Source of the DNA: Duganella aquatilis | GTDB taxonomy: Bacteria; Pseudomonadota; Gammaproteobacteria; Burkholderiales; Burkholderiaceae_D | NCBI RefSeq assembly: GCF_009674565.1 | Contig: NZ_WKJL01000035.1 | Location: 1 to 49,079 of the forward strand | Length of the DNA stretch: 49,079 nucleotides | Direction of reading: 5' to 3' | Shown: positions 8,053-17,028 of the stretch, one piece after another | How the letters are laid out: the number at the start of each line of letters is the position of its first letter | Numbering within the stretch: position 1 is the stretch's first letter | The notes under the pieces: model-generated | Seen by the model: only the letters and a program-made list of their open reading frames with translations | The model's database searches: none | What the model was told of the DNA's origin: nothing | Position numbers and translations under genes: made by a program

Positions 8053-8604
8053 TCAGGCGCGCAATTCGCGTTCGATCGCTTCTTTCAGCAGGGCGTCGTC
8101 GGTGGTGGTGTCGGGCGCGAAGCGGCCGACGACTTTGCCTTCTTTGCTGATCAGGAATTTCTCGAAGTTCCACAGCACGTCGCTCGGATTGTCCTGCTTG
8201 ATGCCGTAGCCGGCCAGCTTGGCGCGGAAGTCGCTGCCTGGCTTTTCCTGCGCCTGCGGCTGTTCTTCGATCAGGCGCTGGTACAGCGGATGCTGGCCCG
8301 GACCCTTGACGACGATCTTCTCGAACATCGGAAACTTGACGCTGAATTTGCTGGTGCAGAAGGCGGCGATTTCCTCGTTGGTGCCCGGTTCCTGCGCGCC
8401 GAATTCGTTGGCGGGGAAGCCCGCCACCACCAGACCCTCGGCCTGCTTTTCCTCGTACAGCTTTTCCAGGCCTTCGTACTGCGGCGTCAAGCCGCAGGCG
8501 GAAGCCACGTTCACCACCAGCACGACTTTGCCGCGATAGGCGCCGATGCTGGTTTCTTCGCCGTCGATGCGGCGCACTGGAATGTCGTAGACAGCTTGGC
8601 TCAT
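8053..8604 (-). CDS. Glutathione peroxidase family thiol peroxidase
   Basis: The 183-aa thioredoxin-fold protein contains VNVASACGLTPQY with the peroxidatic Cys at 37, then GFPANEFGAQEPG, KFPMFEKIVVKG and LWNFEKFLI. These supply the Cys-Gln-Trp-Asn active-site set of the GPx family. Bacterial members mostly use thioredoxin and reduce hydroperoxides in the cytoplasm. The start at 8602-8604 has GAGG five bases upstream. It is 7 bp downstream of pilU on the same strand, so it may share the dapC-dapD-pilU transcript. The cassette ends 17 bp past its stop codon. Confidence 0.9.
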   Translation of the reverse strand: MSQAVYDIPVRRIDGEETSIGAYRGKVVLVVNVASACGLTPQYEGLEKLYEEKQAEGLVVAGFPANEFGAQEPGTNEEIAAFCTSKFSVKFPMFEKIVVKGPGQHPLYQRLIEEQPQAQEKPGSDFRAKLAGYGIKQDNPSDVLWNFEKFLISKEGKVVGRFAPDTTTDDALLKEAIERELRA

Positions 8605-8611
8605 ATGGACC

Positions 8612-9757
8612 TCAAGTATTCAGGGTGAATTCGGTGAAGGACGCTTCGCTCGTCGTCGGCTTGGCCTCAGGTTCGGCTGCCTGCGCGGTTTTGCTGTCCG
8701 GGCCATTATTCAATAGCCACAGCAGGTTGGTGGCGGAATCGGCGTTGGCCAGCGCTTCGTCCTGGCTGATCTGGCCATCCTGCACCAGCTTGAGCAAGGC
8801 CTGCTCGAACGATTGCGAGCCGGGCGACATGCTCTTTTCCATGGCCTCCTTGATCTGGCCGATTTCGCCCTTTTCGATCAGGTCGGAGATGTAGCGGGTG
8901 TTGACCATCACTTCCACCGCCGCCGAGCGCGTGCCGCCGTTGGCCGAGCGGACCAGCCGCTGCGAGACGATGGCCTTGACGGTGGTCGACAGATCCTGCA
9001 GCAGCGCCGCGCGGTTCTCCATCGGGTAGAAGCTGATGATGCGGTTCAAGGCGTTGTAGCTGTTATTCGCATGCAGCGTGGCCAGCACCAGGTGGCCCGA
9101 CTGCGCGTACGCCAATGCCGCCGCCATGGTCTCCTTGTCGCGGATCTCGCCGATCAGGATGCAGTCCGGTGCCTGGCGCATGGAGTTGCGCAGCGCGGTG
9201 GCAAAGTCCTTGGCGTCGCTGCCGATCTCGCGCTGGTTGACGATGGATTTTTTATTCCGGAACAGGTACTCGATCGGATCTTCCAGCGTCAGGATATGGC
9301 CGGAGCGCAGTTCGTTGCGGTGATCGAGCATCGAGGCGATGGTGGTCGATTTGCCGGAGCCGGTGGAACCCACCAGCAGCAGCAAGCCGCGCTTTTCCAT
9401 GATCAGCTCCGACAGCACCGGCGGCAGCTGCAAGTCGGCCAGCACCGGGATGTTGGCGGGCACAAAGCGGAACACGGCGGAGATCGAGCCGCGCTGCTTG
9501 AAGGCGGACAGGCGGAAGCGGCCCAGGTTGGGCACCGACACGCCCATGTTCAATTCATTGGTGGCTGCCAGTTCATCCATCTGCTCCGGCGTGGCAATTT
9601 CCGCCAGCAGGGAATGGATGTTTTCCGGCTCCAGCTTCTGCTGGTTGATCGGGATGAGGTTCCCGTTGATCTTGATGTGAACCGGAGAGTTCACCGCGAA
9701 GAACATGTCTGACGCGTTCTTTTCCTTCATCAGTTGGAACAGGCGGTCCATGGCCAT
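8612..9757 (-). CDS. pilU: Type IV pilus retraction ATPase PilU
   Basis: The 381-aa PilT/PilU-type secretion ATPase has Walker A GSTGSGKST (130-138), the Asp box ILTLEDPIEYLF, Walker B DCILIGEIRDKETM and the His box HLVLATLHANN. The N-terminal PAS-like domain (MDRLFQLMKEKNASDMFFAVNSPVHIKING) and the extended C-terminus fit PilU (about 380 aa) better than PilT (about 345 aa). PilU assists PilT in pulling type IV pili back for twitching motility at the inner membrane. CGGAG lies 7 bases before the ATG used. It sits between dapD and gpx, away from other pil genes. Confidence 0.88.
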   Translation of the reverse strand: MAMDRLFQLMKEKNASDMFFAVNSPVHIKINGNLIPINQQKLEPENIHSLLAEIATPEQMDELAATNELNMGVSVPNLGRFRLSAFKQRGSISAVFRFVPANIPVLADLQLPPVLSELIMEKRGLLLLVGSTGSGKSTTIASMLDHRNELRSGHILTLEDPIEYLFRNKKSIVNQREIGSDAKDFATALRNSMRQAPDCILIGEIRDKETMAAALAYAQSGHLVLATLHANNSYNALNRIISFYPMENRAALLQDLSTTVKAIVSQRLVRSANGGTRSAAVEVMVNTRYISDLIEKGEIGQIKEAMEKSMSPGSQSFEQALLKLVQDGQISQDEALANADSATNLLWLLNNGPDSKTAQAAEPEAKPTTSEASFTEFTLNT

Positions 9758-9781
9758 GGCGAATCTCCGGTTTTTACGGCA

Positions 9782-10609
9782 TTAAACGCCGCGCAGCAGT
9801 TCGTTGATGCTGGTTTTGGAGCGGGTTTGCGCATCGACGCGCTTGACGATCACCGCGCAGTACAGCGAGTATTTGCCGTCATCCGATGGCAGCGAACCCG
9901 ATACCACCACCGAACCCGATGGCACGCGGCCGTAGGTGACTTCGCCGGTGGCGCGGTCGTAGATCTTGGTCGACTGGCCGATGTACACGCCCATCGAGAT
10001 CACCGAGTTCTCTTCCACGATCACGCCTTCGACGATTTCCGAGCGCGCGCCGATGAAGCAGTTGTCTTCGATGATGGTCGGATTGGCCTGCATCGGCTCC
10101 AGCACGCCGCCGATGCCCACGCCACCGGACAGGTGGACGTTCTTGCCGATCTGCGCGCACGAACCGACGGTGGCCCAGGTATCGACCATCGCGCCTTCAT
10201 CGACATAGGCGCCGATGTTGACGTAGGAAGGCATCAGCACCACGTTCTTGGCGATGAAGGAGCCGCGGCGCGCCACGGCTGGCGGCACCACGCGGAAGCC
10301 GCCCTTGGCGAAATCGTCGGCGGTGTAGTTGGCGAACTTGGTCGGCACCTTGTCGTAGAACTGCATGGTGCCATCCGATGGCAGCACGACGTTGTTCTCC
10401 AGGCGGAACGACAGCAGCACGGCCTTCTTGACCCACTGGTGAACCACCCAGGCGCCGGTGGCTTTGTCGGCCACGCGGATGCTGCCGTTGTCCAGGCCAG
10501 CCAGCACGTGGTTTACGGCGTCGCGCAGTTCGGCGGAACCGTTGGCCGGGTTGATGTTCGCGCGGTCTTCCCAGGCGGTTTCGATGATGTTCTGGAGTTG
10601 TTGGCTCAT
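9782..10609 (-). CDS. dapD: 2,3,4,5-tetrahydropyridine-2,6-dicarboxylate N-succinyltransferase DapD
   Basis: The 275-aa protein begins MSQQLQNIIETAWEDRANINP and contains left-handed beta-helix hexapeptide repeats (VNIGAYVDEGAMVDTWATVG, IGKNVHLSGGVGIGGVLEP, NCFIGARSEIVEGVIVEE) followed by the GRVPSGSVVVSGSLP end. This is DapD, which succinylates tetrahydrodipicolinate with succinyl-CoA in lysine/DAP synthesis. Size matches the family (about 274 aa). It lies 17 bp after dapC, and its product is the substrate of DapC, so the two form an operon. Confidence 0.96.
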   Translation of the reverse strand: MSQQLQNIIETAWEDRANINPANGSAELRDAVNHVLAGLDNGSIRVADKATGAWVVHQWVKKAVLLSFRLENNVVLPSDGTMQFYDKVPTKFANYTADDFAKGGFRVVPPAVARRGSFIAKNVVLMPSYVNIGAYVDEGAMVDTWATVGSCAQIGKNVHLSGGVGIGGVLEPMQANPTIIEDNCFIGARSEIVEGVIVEENSVISMGVYIGQSTKIYDRATGEVTYGRVPSGSVVVSGSLPSDDGKYSLYCAVIVKRVDAQTRSKTSINELLRGV

Positions 10610-10626
10610 GATTTGACTCTTAATAT

Positions 10627-11832
10627 TTAAAGGGACTTGCAGAATTGGACGATGCGTTGCGCCGCTTCCAGGCCTTCCGCCGTTTCGGCGACCAGCGCCA
10701 TGCGGATGCGGTTGCGGCCCGGATTGATGCCGTGCGCCTCGCGCGCCAGGTAGCTACCCGGCAGCACGGTGACATTATATTCGGCATACAGGCGCTGGGC
10801 GAATTCGGTGTCGGACAGGCCGGTGCGGCTGACGTCCGCCCACAGGTAGAAGCCGGCGTCCGGCAGTTCCACGTCCAGCACTTGTTTCAGCAAAGGCGTG
10901 ATGGCGTTGAACTTGGCGCGGTATTGTTCGCGGTTCTGTTCGACGTGGGTTTCGTCGTTCCAGGCAGCGATCGACGCAGCTTGCACGGAGAGGCTCATGG
11001 CGCCGCCGTGATAGGTGCGGTACAACAGGAATTTTTTCAGCACCTCGGCGTCGCCGGCGACGAAGCCCGAGCGCATGCCCGGCACGTTGGAGCGCTTCGA
11101 CAGGCTGCTGAACACCACCAGGCGCGCATACGGCTGTTCGATGGTGGCGAGGCCCAGCTGGTGCGCCGCTTCCATCGCGCCCAGCGGCGGCTCGCCCTGG
11201 TAGATCTCGGAGTAGCACTCGTCGGCGGCGATGATGAAGTTGTAGCGCTCCGACAGGGCGAACAGGTTCTCCCAGTCGGTCAGCGACAGCACGGCGCCGG
11301 TCGGGTTGCCGGGCGAGCAGACGAACAGCAGCGCCACGCGCTGCCACACTTCTTCCGGAATGCTGTCGTAGTCGCAGCCAAAGTTGCGCGCCGGGTCGGA
11401 GTTGACGAAGTACGGCTCGGCGCCGGCCAGGTAGGCCGCGCCTTCATAAATCTGGTAAAACGGATTCGGGCTGACCACCAGCGATTTGGCGTCCTTGTCG
11501 ATCACCGCCTGCGCCAGCGCGAACAGCGCCTCGCGCGAGCCGTTCACCGGCAGCACCTGCGTGGCCGGATTCAGCTTGGGCAGGTTGTAGCGGCGTTCCA
11601 GCCAGCCGGCGATGGCGTTGCGCATCTCGGGCGAGCCGATGGTGGTCGGATAGACGGCCAGGCCGCCGAGATTGTCGGCCAGCGCCTGTTCGATGAATTT
11701 CGGCGTAGGATGCTTGGGTTCACCCATGCCCAGGCTGATGGCCTTGTACTGCGGAGCAGGCGTGACCTGTTCAAACAGCAGGCGCAGTTTTTCAAACGGG
11801 TAGGGATGCAGCTTGTCGAGAAGTGGATTCAT
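10627..11832 (-). CDS. dapC: Succinyldiaminopimelate transaminase DapC
   Basis: The 401-aa fold-type I PLP aminotransferase shows SPNPFYQIYEGAAYLAG, VCSPGNPTGAVLS, ADECYSEIY and the PLP-lysine motif FSSLSKRSNVPGMRSGF. The start MNPLLDKLHPYPFEKLRLL is characteristic of proteobacterial DapC. It transfers an amino group from glutamate to N-succinyl-2-amino-6-ketopimelate, the step between DapD and DapE. It is the first gene of the minus-strand dapC-dapD-pilU-gpx run. A TATAAT lies only 8 bases before the ATG, suggesting a very short or absent leader. Confidence 0.93.
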   Translation of the reverse strand: MNPLLDKLHPYPFEKLRLLFEQVTPAPQYKAISLGMGEPKHPTPKFIEQALADNLGGLAVYPTTIGSPEMRNAIAGWLERRYNLPKLNPATQVLPVNGSREALFALAQAVIDKDAKSLVVSPNPFYQIYEGAAYLAGAEPYFVNSDPARNFGCDYDSIPEEVWQRVALLFVCSPGNPTGAVLSLTDWENLFALSERYNFIIAADECYSEIYQGEPPLGAMEAAHQLGLATIEQPYARLVVFSSLSKRSNVPGMRSGFVAGDAEVLKKFLLYRTYHGGAMSLSVQAASIAAWNDETHVEQNREQYRAKFNAITPLLKQVLDVELPDAGFYLWADVSRTGLSDTEFAQRLYAEYNVTVLPGSYLAREAHGINPGRNRIRMALVAETAEGLEAAQRIVQFCKSL

Positions 11833-11840
11833 AGTCTTTG

Positions 11841-11870
11841 ATTATAGCGCCTCCACGCATGCCCGGTCAT
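11841..11870 (-). promoter_or_regulatory. Putative dapC promoter, near-leaderless
   Basis: On the minus strand TATAAT (complement of 11841-11846) is preceded by ATGACC at an 18-bp spacing. Transcription would start within one or two bases of the dapC ATG (11830-11832). A GGAGG lies upstream of the -10, so it could not be in such a transcript. Confidence 0.45.
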
Positions 11871-11918
11871 CCATGCTAAATTATTAAACTATTCGGATTC
11901 ACAACCTTGGACGGGACA

Positions 11919-13736
11919 ATGGGGCAAAACGAAATTGCACTGGAGGCGCAAGTCAGCCGCAAGGTCATGGCGTGGCGGCTGGCGACGGGACTGGTGCAGG
12001 GGCTGCTGCTGTACTGGCTGTACGCCGCCGTGCGCGACGCCGCCTGGCCGTCCACCGCGCCGTACCTGATGGCACCGCTGATGACGACGCTGCTGATCCT
12101 GCCGGTGCTGCTGATTTCCAGCCTGGGCCACCTGGCGCCGCGCCAGGTGGGCGCCTGGCTGCTGGTGGCGCTGGCGGTGCTGCTGGTGCTGTCGCTGCAC
12201 GACGTGTGGCGCGGATTGAACACGCATCCCTTGCTGCCCAATTCGGGGCGCAAGGAGGTCACGTCGCCGTCCGCGCTGCTGGTGGCGCTTAGCTGCGTGT
12301 TCTTCTTCATCGCCCATACGCTGGTGCTGGCCGGCGCACAGGAGCGCAAGCGCATCGCCAGCTACAACGCGTACTTTGAGATTGCCTGGAAGCTGGCTAT
12401 ACAACTTCTGTTCTCCGTCTTCTTTGTCGGCGCGCTGTTCCTGGTGCTGTTCATGGGCGCCAGCCTGTTCATGCTGGTCAAGCTGAAATTCCTGCGCGAG
12501 CTGCTGGAGAACGCGTGGTTCAACGTGCCGGTGGCCTTCGCCGCCTTGTCCTGCGCGATGCACGTGACGGACGTGCGGCCGGCCATCGTGCACGGCATCC
12601 GCACCTTGCTGCTGGTGCTGATGTCGTGGATATTGCCGGTGGCCGTGGTGCTGGTGACCGGCTTCCTGTGCACCTTGCCGTTCACCGGCCTGACGGCGTT
12701 GTGGGAGACGCGCCACGCCACCTCGGTGCTGCTGTCGACTGCGGCCGTGCTGCTGGTGCTGACCAACGCGGCGTTCCAGAACGGCGAAGCCATCGTGGCG
12801 CTGCCGCTGCGTGTCGGCGCGCGCACCGCCGCCATCCTGATCCTGCCGGTGACCATGGTCGGGATCTACGCGCTGGGACTGCGGGTGGCGCAGTACGGCT
12901 GGACCTCGGACCGCGTGATCGCCGCCGCCTGCCTGCTGGTGGCCTTCAGCTACGCGGCCGGCTATCTATGGGCCGCCTACCAGTACGACACCTGGCTGGC
13001 GCCGGTGGCGCTGGTGAACATCTACGTGTCCTGGCTGGTGCTGGCGGTGTTGCTGGCCTTGTTCACGCCGATCGCCGATCCGGCGCGCATCGGCGTGCAT
13101 AGCCAGATGGCGCGGCTGGCCAACGGCAAGACCGCCGCCGCCAAGTTCGATTTCTACTATCTGCGCTTTGAAGGCGGCCGATACGGACGGGCCGCGCTGG
13201 AGGAACTGAAACGCAGCACCGGCCCGGACGCCGCGCTGCTGCAGCGCGAAGCCGCCAGCTTCCTGGCGATGGAGGATGCGGACCGCTGGCATCCGCCGGC
13301 GCGGTCGACCGCGCCGGTGTCCGTCGCCGCCAATATGACCGTGTGGCCGGCGGGCGCGCAACTGCCGGACAGCTTCCTGGCGCAGAAATGGGATGCACTG
13401 AAGGACAATCAAAAGCCCGACTGCCTGACCAGCAAGGATGCCAGGTGCGACGCCTTCCTGCTGGATGCGGACGGCGACGGCAAGCCGGAGGTGCTGCTGG
13501 TGGATCAGTCGCGCATGCGCGCCGGCCAGCTGTTCGCGCAGGGCGGCGACGGTAACTGGGCGGGCGTCGCCAGCATGGCGTATGGCGACGTTCTCTGTCC
13601 GCCGCTGCTGGAAAAGCTGCGCAAGGGAGAATACAGCCTGGTCGCGCCGCCGTTCAAGCAACTGAATGTCGGCGGGCGGCGCGTGGCGTTCGAGCCCAGC
13701 GCCGCACCGGTGGTGGAGTGCTCCACGCTTAAATAA
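11919..13736 (+). CDS. DUF4153 domain inner-membrane protein
   Basis: The 605-aa protein has about 10-12 membrane helices between residues ~15 and ~385, followed by a soluble C-terminal region (SQMARLANGKTAAAKFDFYYLRFEGGRYGRAALEEL...). The membrane part fits the DUF4153 family of unknown function. Near the C-terminus FLLDADGDGKPEVLLVD has the Asp-rich form of an FG-GAP/EF-hand-like calcium loop. I chose the ATG at 11919; the frame also has a TTG four codons earlier. It is divergent from dapC with an 86-bp spacer and convergent with the DJ-1-like gene. Confidence 0.7.
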   Translation: MGQNEIALEAQVSRKVMAWRLATGLVQGLLLYWLYAAVRDAAWPSTAPYLMAPLMTTLLILPVLLISSLGHLAPRQVGAWLLVALAVLLVLSLHDVWRGLNTHPLLPNSGRKEVTSPSALLVALSCVFFFIAHTLVLAGAQERKRIASYNAYFEIAWKLAIQLLFSVFFVGALFLVLFMGASLFMLVKLKFLRELLENAWFNVPVAFAALSCAMHVTDVRPAIVHGIRTLLLVLMSWILPVAVVLVTGFLCTLPFTGLTALWETRHATSVLLSTAAVLLVLTNAAFQNGEAIVALPLRVGARTAAILILPVTMVGIYALGLRVAQYGWTSDRVIAAACLLVAFSYAAGYLWAAYQYDTWLAPVALVNIYVSWLVLAVLLALFTPIADPARIGVHSQMARLANGKTAAAKFDFYYLRFEGGRYGRAALEELKRSTGPDAALLQREAASFLAMEDADRWHPPARSTAPVSVAANMTVWPAGAQLPDSFLAQKWDALKDNQKPDCLTSKDARCDAFLLDADGDGKPEVLLVDQSRMRAGQLFAQGGDGNWAGVASMAYGDVLCPPLLEKLRKGEYSLVAPPFKQLNVGGRRVAFEPSAAPVVECSTLK

Positions 13737-13747
13737 TCGGCCGCAGC

Positions 13748-14614
13748 TCAGTGATGGCGCGCGTTCAACTGCCGCACCAGCACGTCGCCGAATTCCGGCG
13801 CGGACATCGGCTGCTGGCCGGTGATCAGTTCGCGGTCGACAATGACATTGCTATGCCAGTTGGCGACGCCGTCGACGTGCGCGCCTGCTTCCGCCAGCGC
13901 GTTCACCGGGTAGAACTGCACATTGCCACCGAGGCCGGACGGGCCTTCCAGCTGCTGCTCCTCGCCGGTGGAGAACACCGTCAGGCGATAGCCGGCATAA
14001 GGCCAGCCGGCCGCCAGCGCGTTGGCCTTGCCGTCATTGGCCGCCATCGAGGCAAGGAAGGCATCCGGGTCGCCTAGCGCAGACAGCAGCACGACTGGAC
14101 CGTGGCAGATGATGCCGGTGGGGCGGCCGGTTTGATGGAAACTGGCGAGTATCCGGCCCAGGTTGCGGTCCTTCAGCAGGTCGGCCATCGGCGCGTGGCC
14201 GCCGGGGATGAACAGGCCGACATAGCTGTCCGTGCCCTCGGCCGCGATGGAGGCCAGGGTCTTAGGATGCTTCAGCTGCGCCAGGCCTTGCGCGTATTGC
14301 TCCGCATTGGCGCGCGCCGCATCGTCGCCGCCGAAGAACATCTTGTTGTTCGAATTGACGTCCATGACCGGCAGGTCGCCTTTCGGATTGGCGATCACCG
14401 GCTCGTAGCCGGCTTCCACCAGCTTGCGGTAAGGGACCACGAACTCGTTGAGATAGTAGCCGGTCGCGTAGCTCTTGCCGTCGCGTAGGGCCAGCTCGTG
14501 GGCGCTGGACATGACGACCAGCACCTTGCCCTTGGATTGGGCCGACGCCGAAAGCGGCATGGCGAAAGCCGTCGCCATGGCGAAAGCGGCTGCACTGATT
14601 TTGAGGATGCGCAT
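13748..14614 (-). CDS. Exported DJ-1/PfpI family protein
   Basis: The 288-aa protein starts with a signal peptide (MRILKISAAAFAMATAFAM ... SASAQS, cleavage near 25). A DJ-1/PfpI domain follows: GKVLVVMSSAHEL, a glutamate-bearing FVVPYRKLVEAGYEP, the elbow LFIPGGHAPMADL and the nucleophile site GIICHGPVV. The layout resembles the Hsp31-like/class I glutamine amidotransferase-like group with glyoxalase or chaperone activity, but an exported form is less usual and its substrate is unknown. It is followed on the same strand by the SDR gene's 3' neighbourhood with a 27-bp gap, so the two may be cotranscribed (SDR first). Confidence 0.8.
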   Translation of the reverse strand: MRILKISAAAFAMATAFAMPLSASAQSKGKVLVVMSSAHELALRDGKSYATGYYLNEFVVPYRKLVEAGYEPVIANPKGDLPVMDVNSNNKMFFGGDDAARANAEQYAQGLAQLKHPKTLASIAAEGTDSYVGLFIPGGHAPMADLLKDRNLGRILASFHQTGRPTGIICHGPVVLLSALGDPDAFLASMAANDGKANALAAGWPYAGYRLTVFSTGEEQQLEGPSGLGGNVQFYPVNALAEAGAHVDGVANWHSNVIVDRELITGQQPMSAPEFGDVLVRQLNARHH

Positions 14615-14641
14615 GATGATGCTCCTTGAATGTTGATGGAT

Positions 14642-15457
14642 TCAGACTTTGCCGGCCGGCGCGGCGACGTAGCGTGGCGCCGGCCTGGCGTTGGCGAATT
14701 GCGGCGCCAGCGCGCGGCGCCCGGCCTCCCAGCGGGTCCATTGTTCACCGTCGTGCAGCGTCGGAATGGTCACCAGTTCGCCCTGATCGAGGCCGGCCAG
14801 CGCCGCGTCGACCAGGTCGGCGGCAGTCATCGTGCTGGCGGCGTCCTTTTGCTTGGGATAGCCGGCGACGTCCCAGAATTCAGTGGCGGTGGCCGCCGGC
14901 AGCACGGTCTGGACGCGCACGCCCTTGTCGGCGAGATCGCGCTGCAGCGTGTGGCCGAAACTGAGCACATAGGACTTCGACGCGCTGTAGACGCCATTCA
15001 GCGCCTCCACCGCGATGGCGACGGCGGAACTGATGTTGATGATGGTGCCGGCGCCCCTGGCGGCGAACACCGGCGCGATGGCATAGGTCAGCCGCGTCAG
15101 CGCGGTGATGTTCAGGTAGATCATCGCTTCCATTTCGTCGACGTCGGCGTTCAGCACCGAGGCCACTGAGCCGACACCGGCGTTATTCACCAGCATGGTG
15201 ATGCGCTGGTCCTCGCGCAGGACGGTTTCGATTTTGGCGAGTCCCGACTTGTCGTTGAGGTCCGCCACGATGGTGCTGATCGCGCGGCCGGTTTCTGCGC
15301 TCAGGTGGGACGCCAGCGTCGCCAGGCGGTCGGCGTTGCGGCCGGTGAGGATCAGGTCATAGCCGCGCTTTGCCAGGCGGTCGGCGTACACGGCGCCAAT
15401 GCCGGCGGATGCGCCGGTGATCAATGCGGTGCCTTTCGGGGAGTTCGAGGTATTCAT
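14642..15457 (-). CDS. Short-chain dehydrogenase/reductase
   Basis: The 271-aa classical SDR has the nucleotide-binding TGASAGIG (14-21), the NNAG structural motif, the catalytic Ser in INISSAVAI and Tyr/Lys in YSASK. It oxidises or reduces a small alcohol or carbonyl with NAD(P)(H); the substrate is not predictable. It is divergent from the GlxA-type regulator at 15606, which probably controls it, and lies upstream of the DJ-1-like gene on the same strand. Confidence 0.88.
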   Translation of the reverse strand: MNTSNSPKGTALITGASAGIGAVYADRLAKRGYDLILTGRNADRLATLASHLSAETGRAISTIVADLNDKSGLAKIETVLREDQRITMLVNNAGVGSVASVLNADVDEMEAMIYLNITALTRLTYAIAPVFAARGAGTIINISSAVAIAVEALNGVYSASKSYVLSFGHTLQRDLADKGVRVQTVLPAATATEFWDVAGYPKQKDAASTMTAADLVDAALAGLDQGELVTIPTLHDGEQWTRWEAGRRALAPQFANARPAPRYVAAPAGKV

Positions 15458-15552
15458 ATCGTTTCTCTTTCAGGTTGGTCGCGCGACGGAATGTCGGGAT
15501 AGGTGCCCATTCTGAGCCGGAAGCGATTTGTCCTCAATGACGTAGATGCCAT

Positions 15553-15577
15553 GATTCAGGACATGATATATTCCTGG
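15553..15577. promoter_or_regulatory. Possible operator between SDR and GlxA-type regulator
   Basis: An interrupted inverted repeat reads CAGGA, then 10 AT-rich bases, then TCCTG, with further near-symmetry on both sides (ATTC...GAAT). It lies 30-50 bp before the regulator start in the divergent intergenic region, where an AraC-type dimer could act on both genes. Confidence 0.35.
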
Positions 15578-15605
15578 AATTGTGACGATCACGCGCGGAG
15601 CAGCC

Positions 15606-16553
15606 ATGCACACAGTCGGACTCCTGGTCTACCCGAATTTCCAGGCACTGGGCCTCGCCGTGGCGAGCGTTTTCGAATACGCGAACCTGTTCCGGGGCGA
15701 GAAGGCCTACCAGTTTCGCCTGGTGTCCGAGGACGGCGGCCCGGTCATGACGTCGCAGAGCTTTTCGGTCAACACCGAGCGGCTGCGCGACGCCAGCTAC
15801 GACACGCTGATCGTCGCTGGCGACAACGAATGCCATCTTCCGCCGGACAGCCTGCTGGATTATCTGCGCGACGCGCCAAGCCGCAGCCGGCGCGTCGCGG
15901 CGATTTGCACCGGTGCGGTGGTGCTGGCCGCCGCCGGACTGCTGGAAGGGAAGCGCGCCACCACGCACTGGTTCCATGCCCAGGAATTCAAGAAGCAGTA
16001 TCCCAACGTGCTGCTCGACGAAGACCGCATCTTCGTGGTGGACGGCCAGATCTGGACCTCGGCCGGCATGACCGCGGGCGTCGATCTGGCGCTGGCCATC
16101 GTCGAAAAGGATTTCGGCCTGGAGACCGCGCGCATGGTCGCGCGCAAGCTGGTGGTGTATCAGCGGCGCGGCGGCGGGCAGTCGCAGTTCTCGGCGCTGC
16201 TGGAGCTGGACGCCAAGTCGGACCGGGTGCAGATGGCGCTGGCCCACGTCCGCGAAAATCTCGCCGGCGAGCTGACGGTGGAAAGCCTGGCCGACGTCGC
16301 GCGACTCAGCCCACGCCAGTTCAGCCGGGTGTTTCGCGAGGAGACCGGCCAGTCGCCGGCCAAGGCCATCGAACGCCTGCGCGTGGAAGCGGCGCGGCTG
16401 ATGATGGAAACGACGCGCCATCCGATCGAAGTCATTGCGCGGGAGACCGGCTTCGGCGACCGGGAACGGATGCGGCAGGCGTTTCTGCGTGCCTTCGGGC
16501 AGCCTCCACAGGCCATACAGCGGGCGTCGGCGGGAGAGGCGCTGGCCATGTGA
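15606..16553 (+). CDS. GlxA-family transcriptional regulator (DJ-1/PfpI + AraC HTH)
   Basis: The 315-aa protein has an N-terminal DJ-1/PfpI-like domain (HTVGLLVYPNFQALGLAV to about residue 190) with the elbow cysteine in AAICTGAVVLAAAGLLEGK. The C-terminal AraC-type double helix-turn-helix follows (LTVESLADVARLSPRQFSRVF, then PIEVIARETGFGDRERMRQAF). These are one-component activators whose ligand is usually unknown. The ATG at 15606 follows a GGAG; upstream in-frame starts are weaker. Divergent from the SDR gene, which is its likely target. Confidence 0.87.
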   Translation: MHTVGLLVYPNFQALGLAVASVFEYANLFRGEKAYQFRLVSEDGGPVMTSQSFSVNTERLRDASYDTLIVAGDNECHLPPDSLLDYLRDAPSRSRRVAAICTGAVVLAAAGLLEGKRATTHWFHAQEFKKQYPNVLLDEDRIFVVDGQIWTSAGMTAGVDLALAIVEKDFGLETARMVARKLVVYQRRGGGQSQFSALLELDAKSDRVQMALAHVRENLAGELTVESLADVARLSPRQFSRVFREETGQSPAKAIERLRVEAARLMMETTRHPIEVIARETGFGDRERMRQAFLRAFGQPPQAIQRASAGEALAM

Positions 16554-16569
16554 CGATGGCGGCTGCCGC

Positions 16570-17028
16570 CTAATCGCGCAGGAAAGCTTCGGCGAATTCG
16601 TCGGAAAAAATATCGGCCAGCGCAAGCCGCAGCGCTGCCGCGCGGTCGGCGCCATAGGTCTTTTCAAAGCGCGTCTGCGCTGTTCGCCACAGCAGGTTGG
16701 CCTCATCCAGCTTGGCGCTGCCCGACGGCGTCAGCGCGACGCGCCGGCTGCGGCCATCCTTCTCATCCCTGGCCTGCACGAGATAGCCATCGCGTTCCAG
16801 CGGTTTCAGATTGTGCGCCAGCGCCGAACGGTCCAGCACCATGGCGTGCGCCAGCTCCGACATCGTCGGCGTTCCCGCCCGCTGCACATGGACCAGCACC
16901 GAGCGCTGGGAAATGGTCAGCCCGCACGGAGCCAGCAGGTTGTCGTACAGCTGGGTCACGCGGCGGCTGGCCTTGCGCAGCGCGGCGCCGTTACAGACCA
17001 GGGGGTCTTTGATGCTTTGCCGGGTCAA
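16570..17028 (-). CDS. MarR family transcriptional regulator
   Basis: The 152-aa protein contains a MarR winged helix: ISQRSVLVHVQRAGTPTMSELAHAMVLDRSALAHNLKPLERDGYL, then the wing DEKDGRSRRVALTPSG. I place the start at a TTG (complement of 17026-17028) with GGGAGA six bases upstream. It overlaps the tautomerase stop codon as TTGA, so the two are translationally coupled. A longer frame upstream is antisense-like to the tautomerase and was not used. Likely autoregulates the tautomerase-marR operon through the 15-bp repeats upstream. Confidence 0.8.
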   Translation of the reverse strand: MTRQSIKDPLVCNGAALRKASRRVTQLYDNLLAPCGLTISQRSVLVHVQRAGTPTMSELAHAMVLDRSALAHNLKPLERDGYLVQARDEKDGRSRRVALTPSGSAKLDEANLLWRTAQTRFEKTYGADRAAALRLALADIFSDEFAEAFLRD

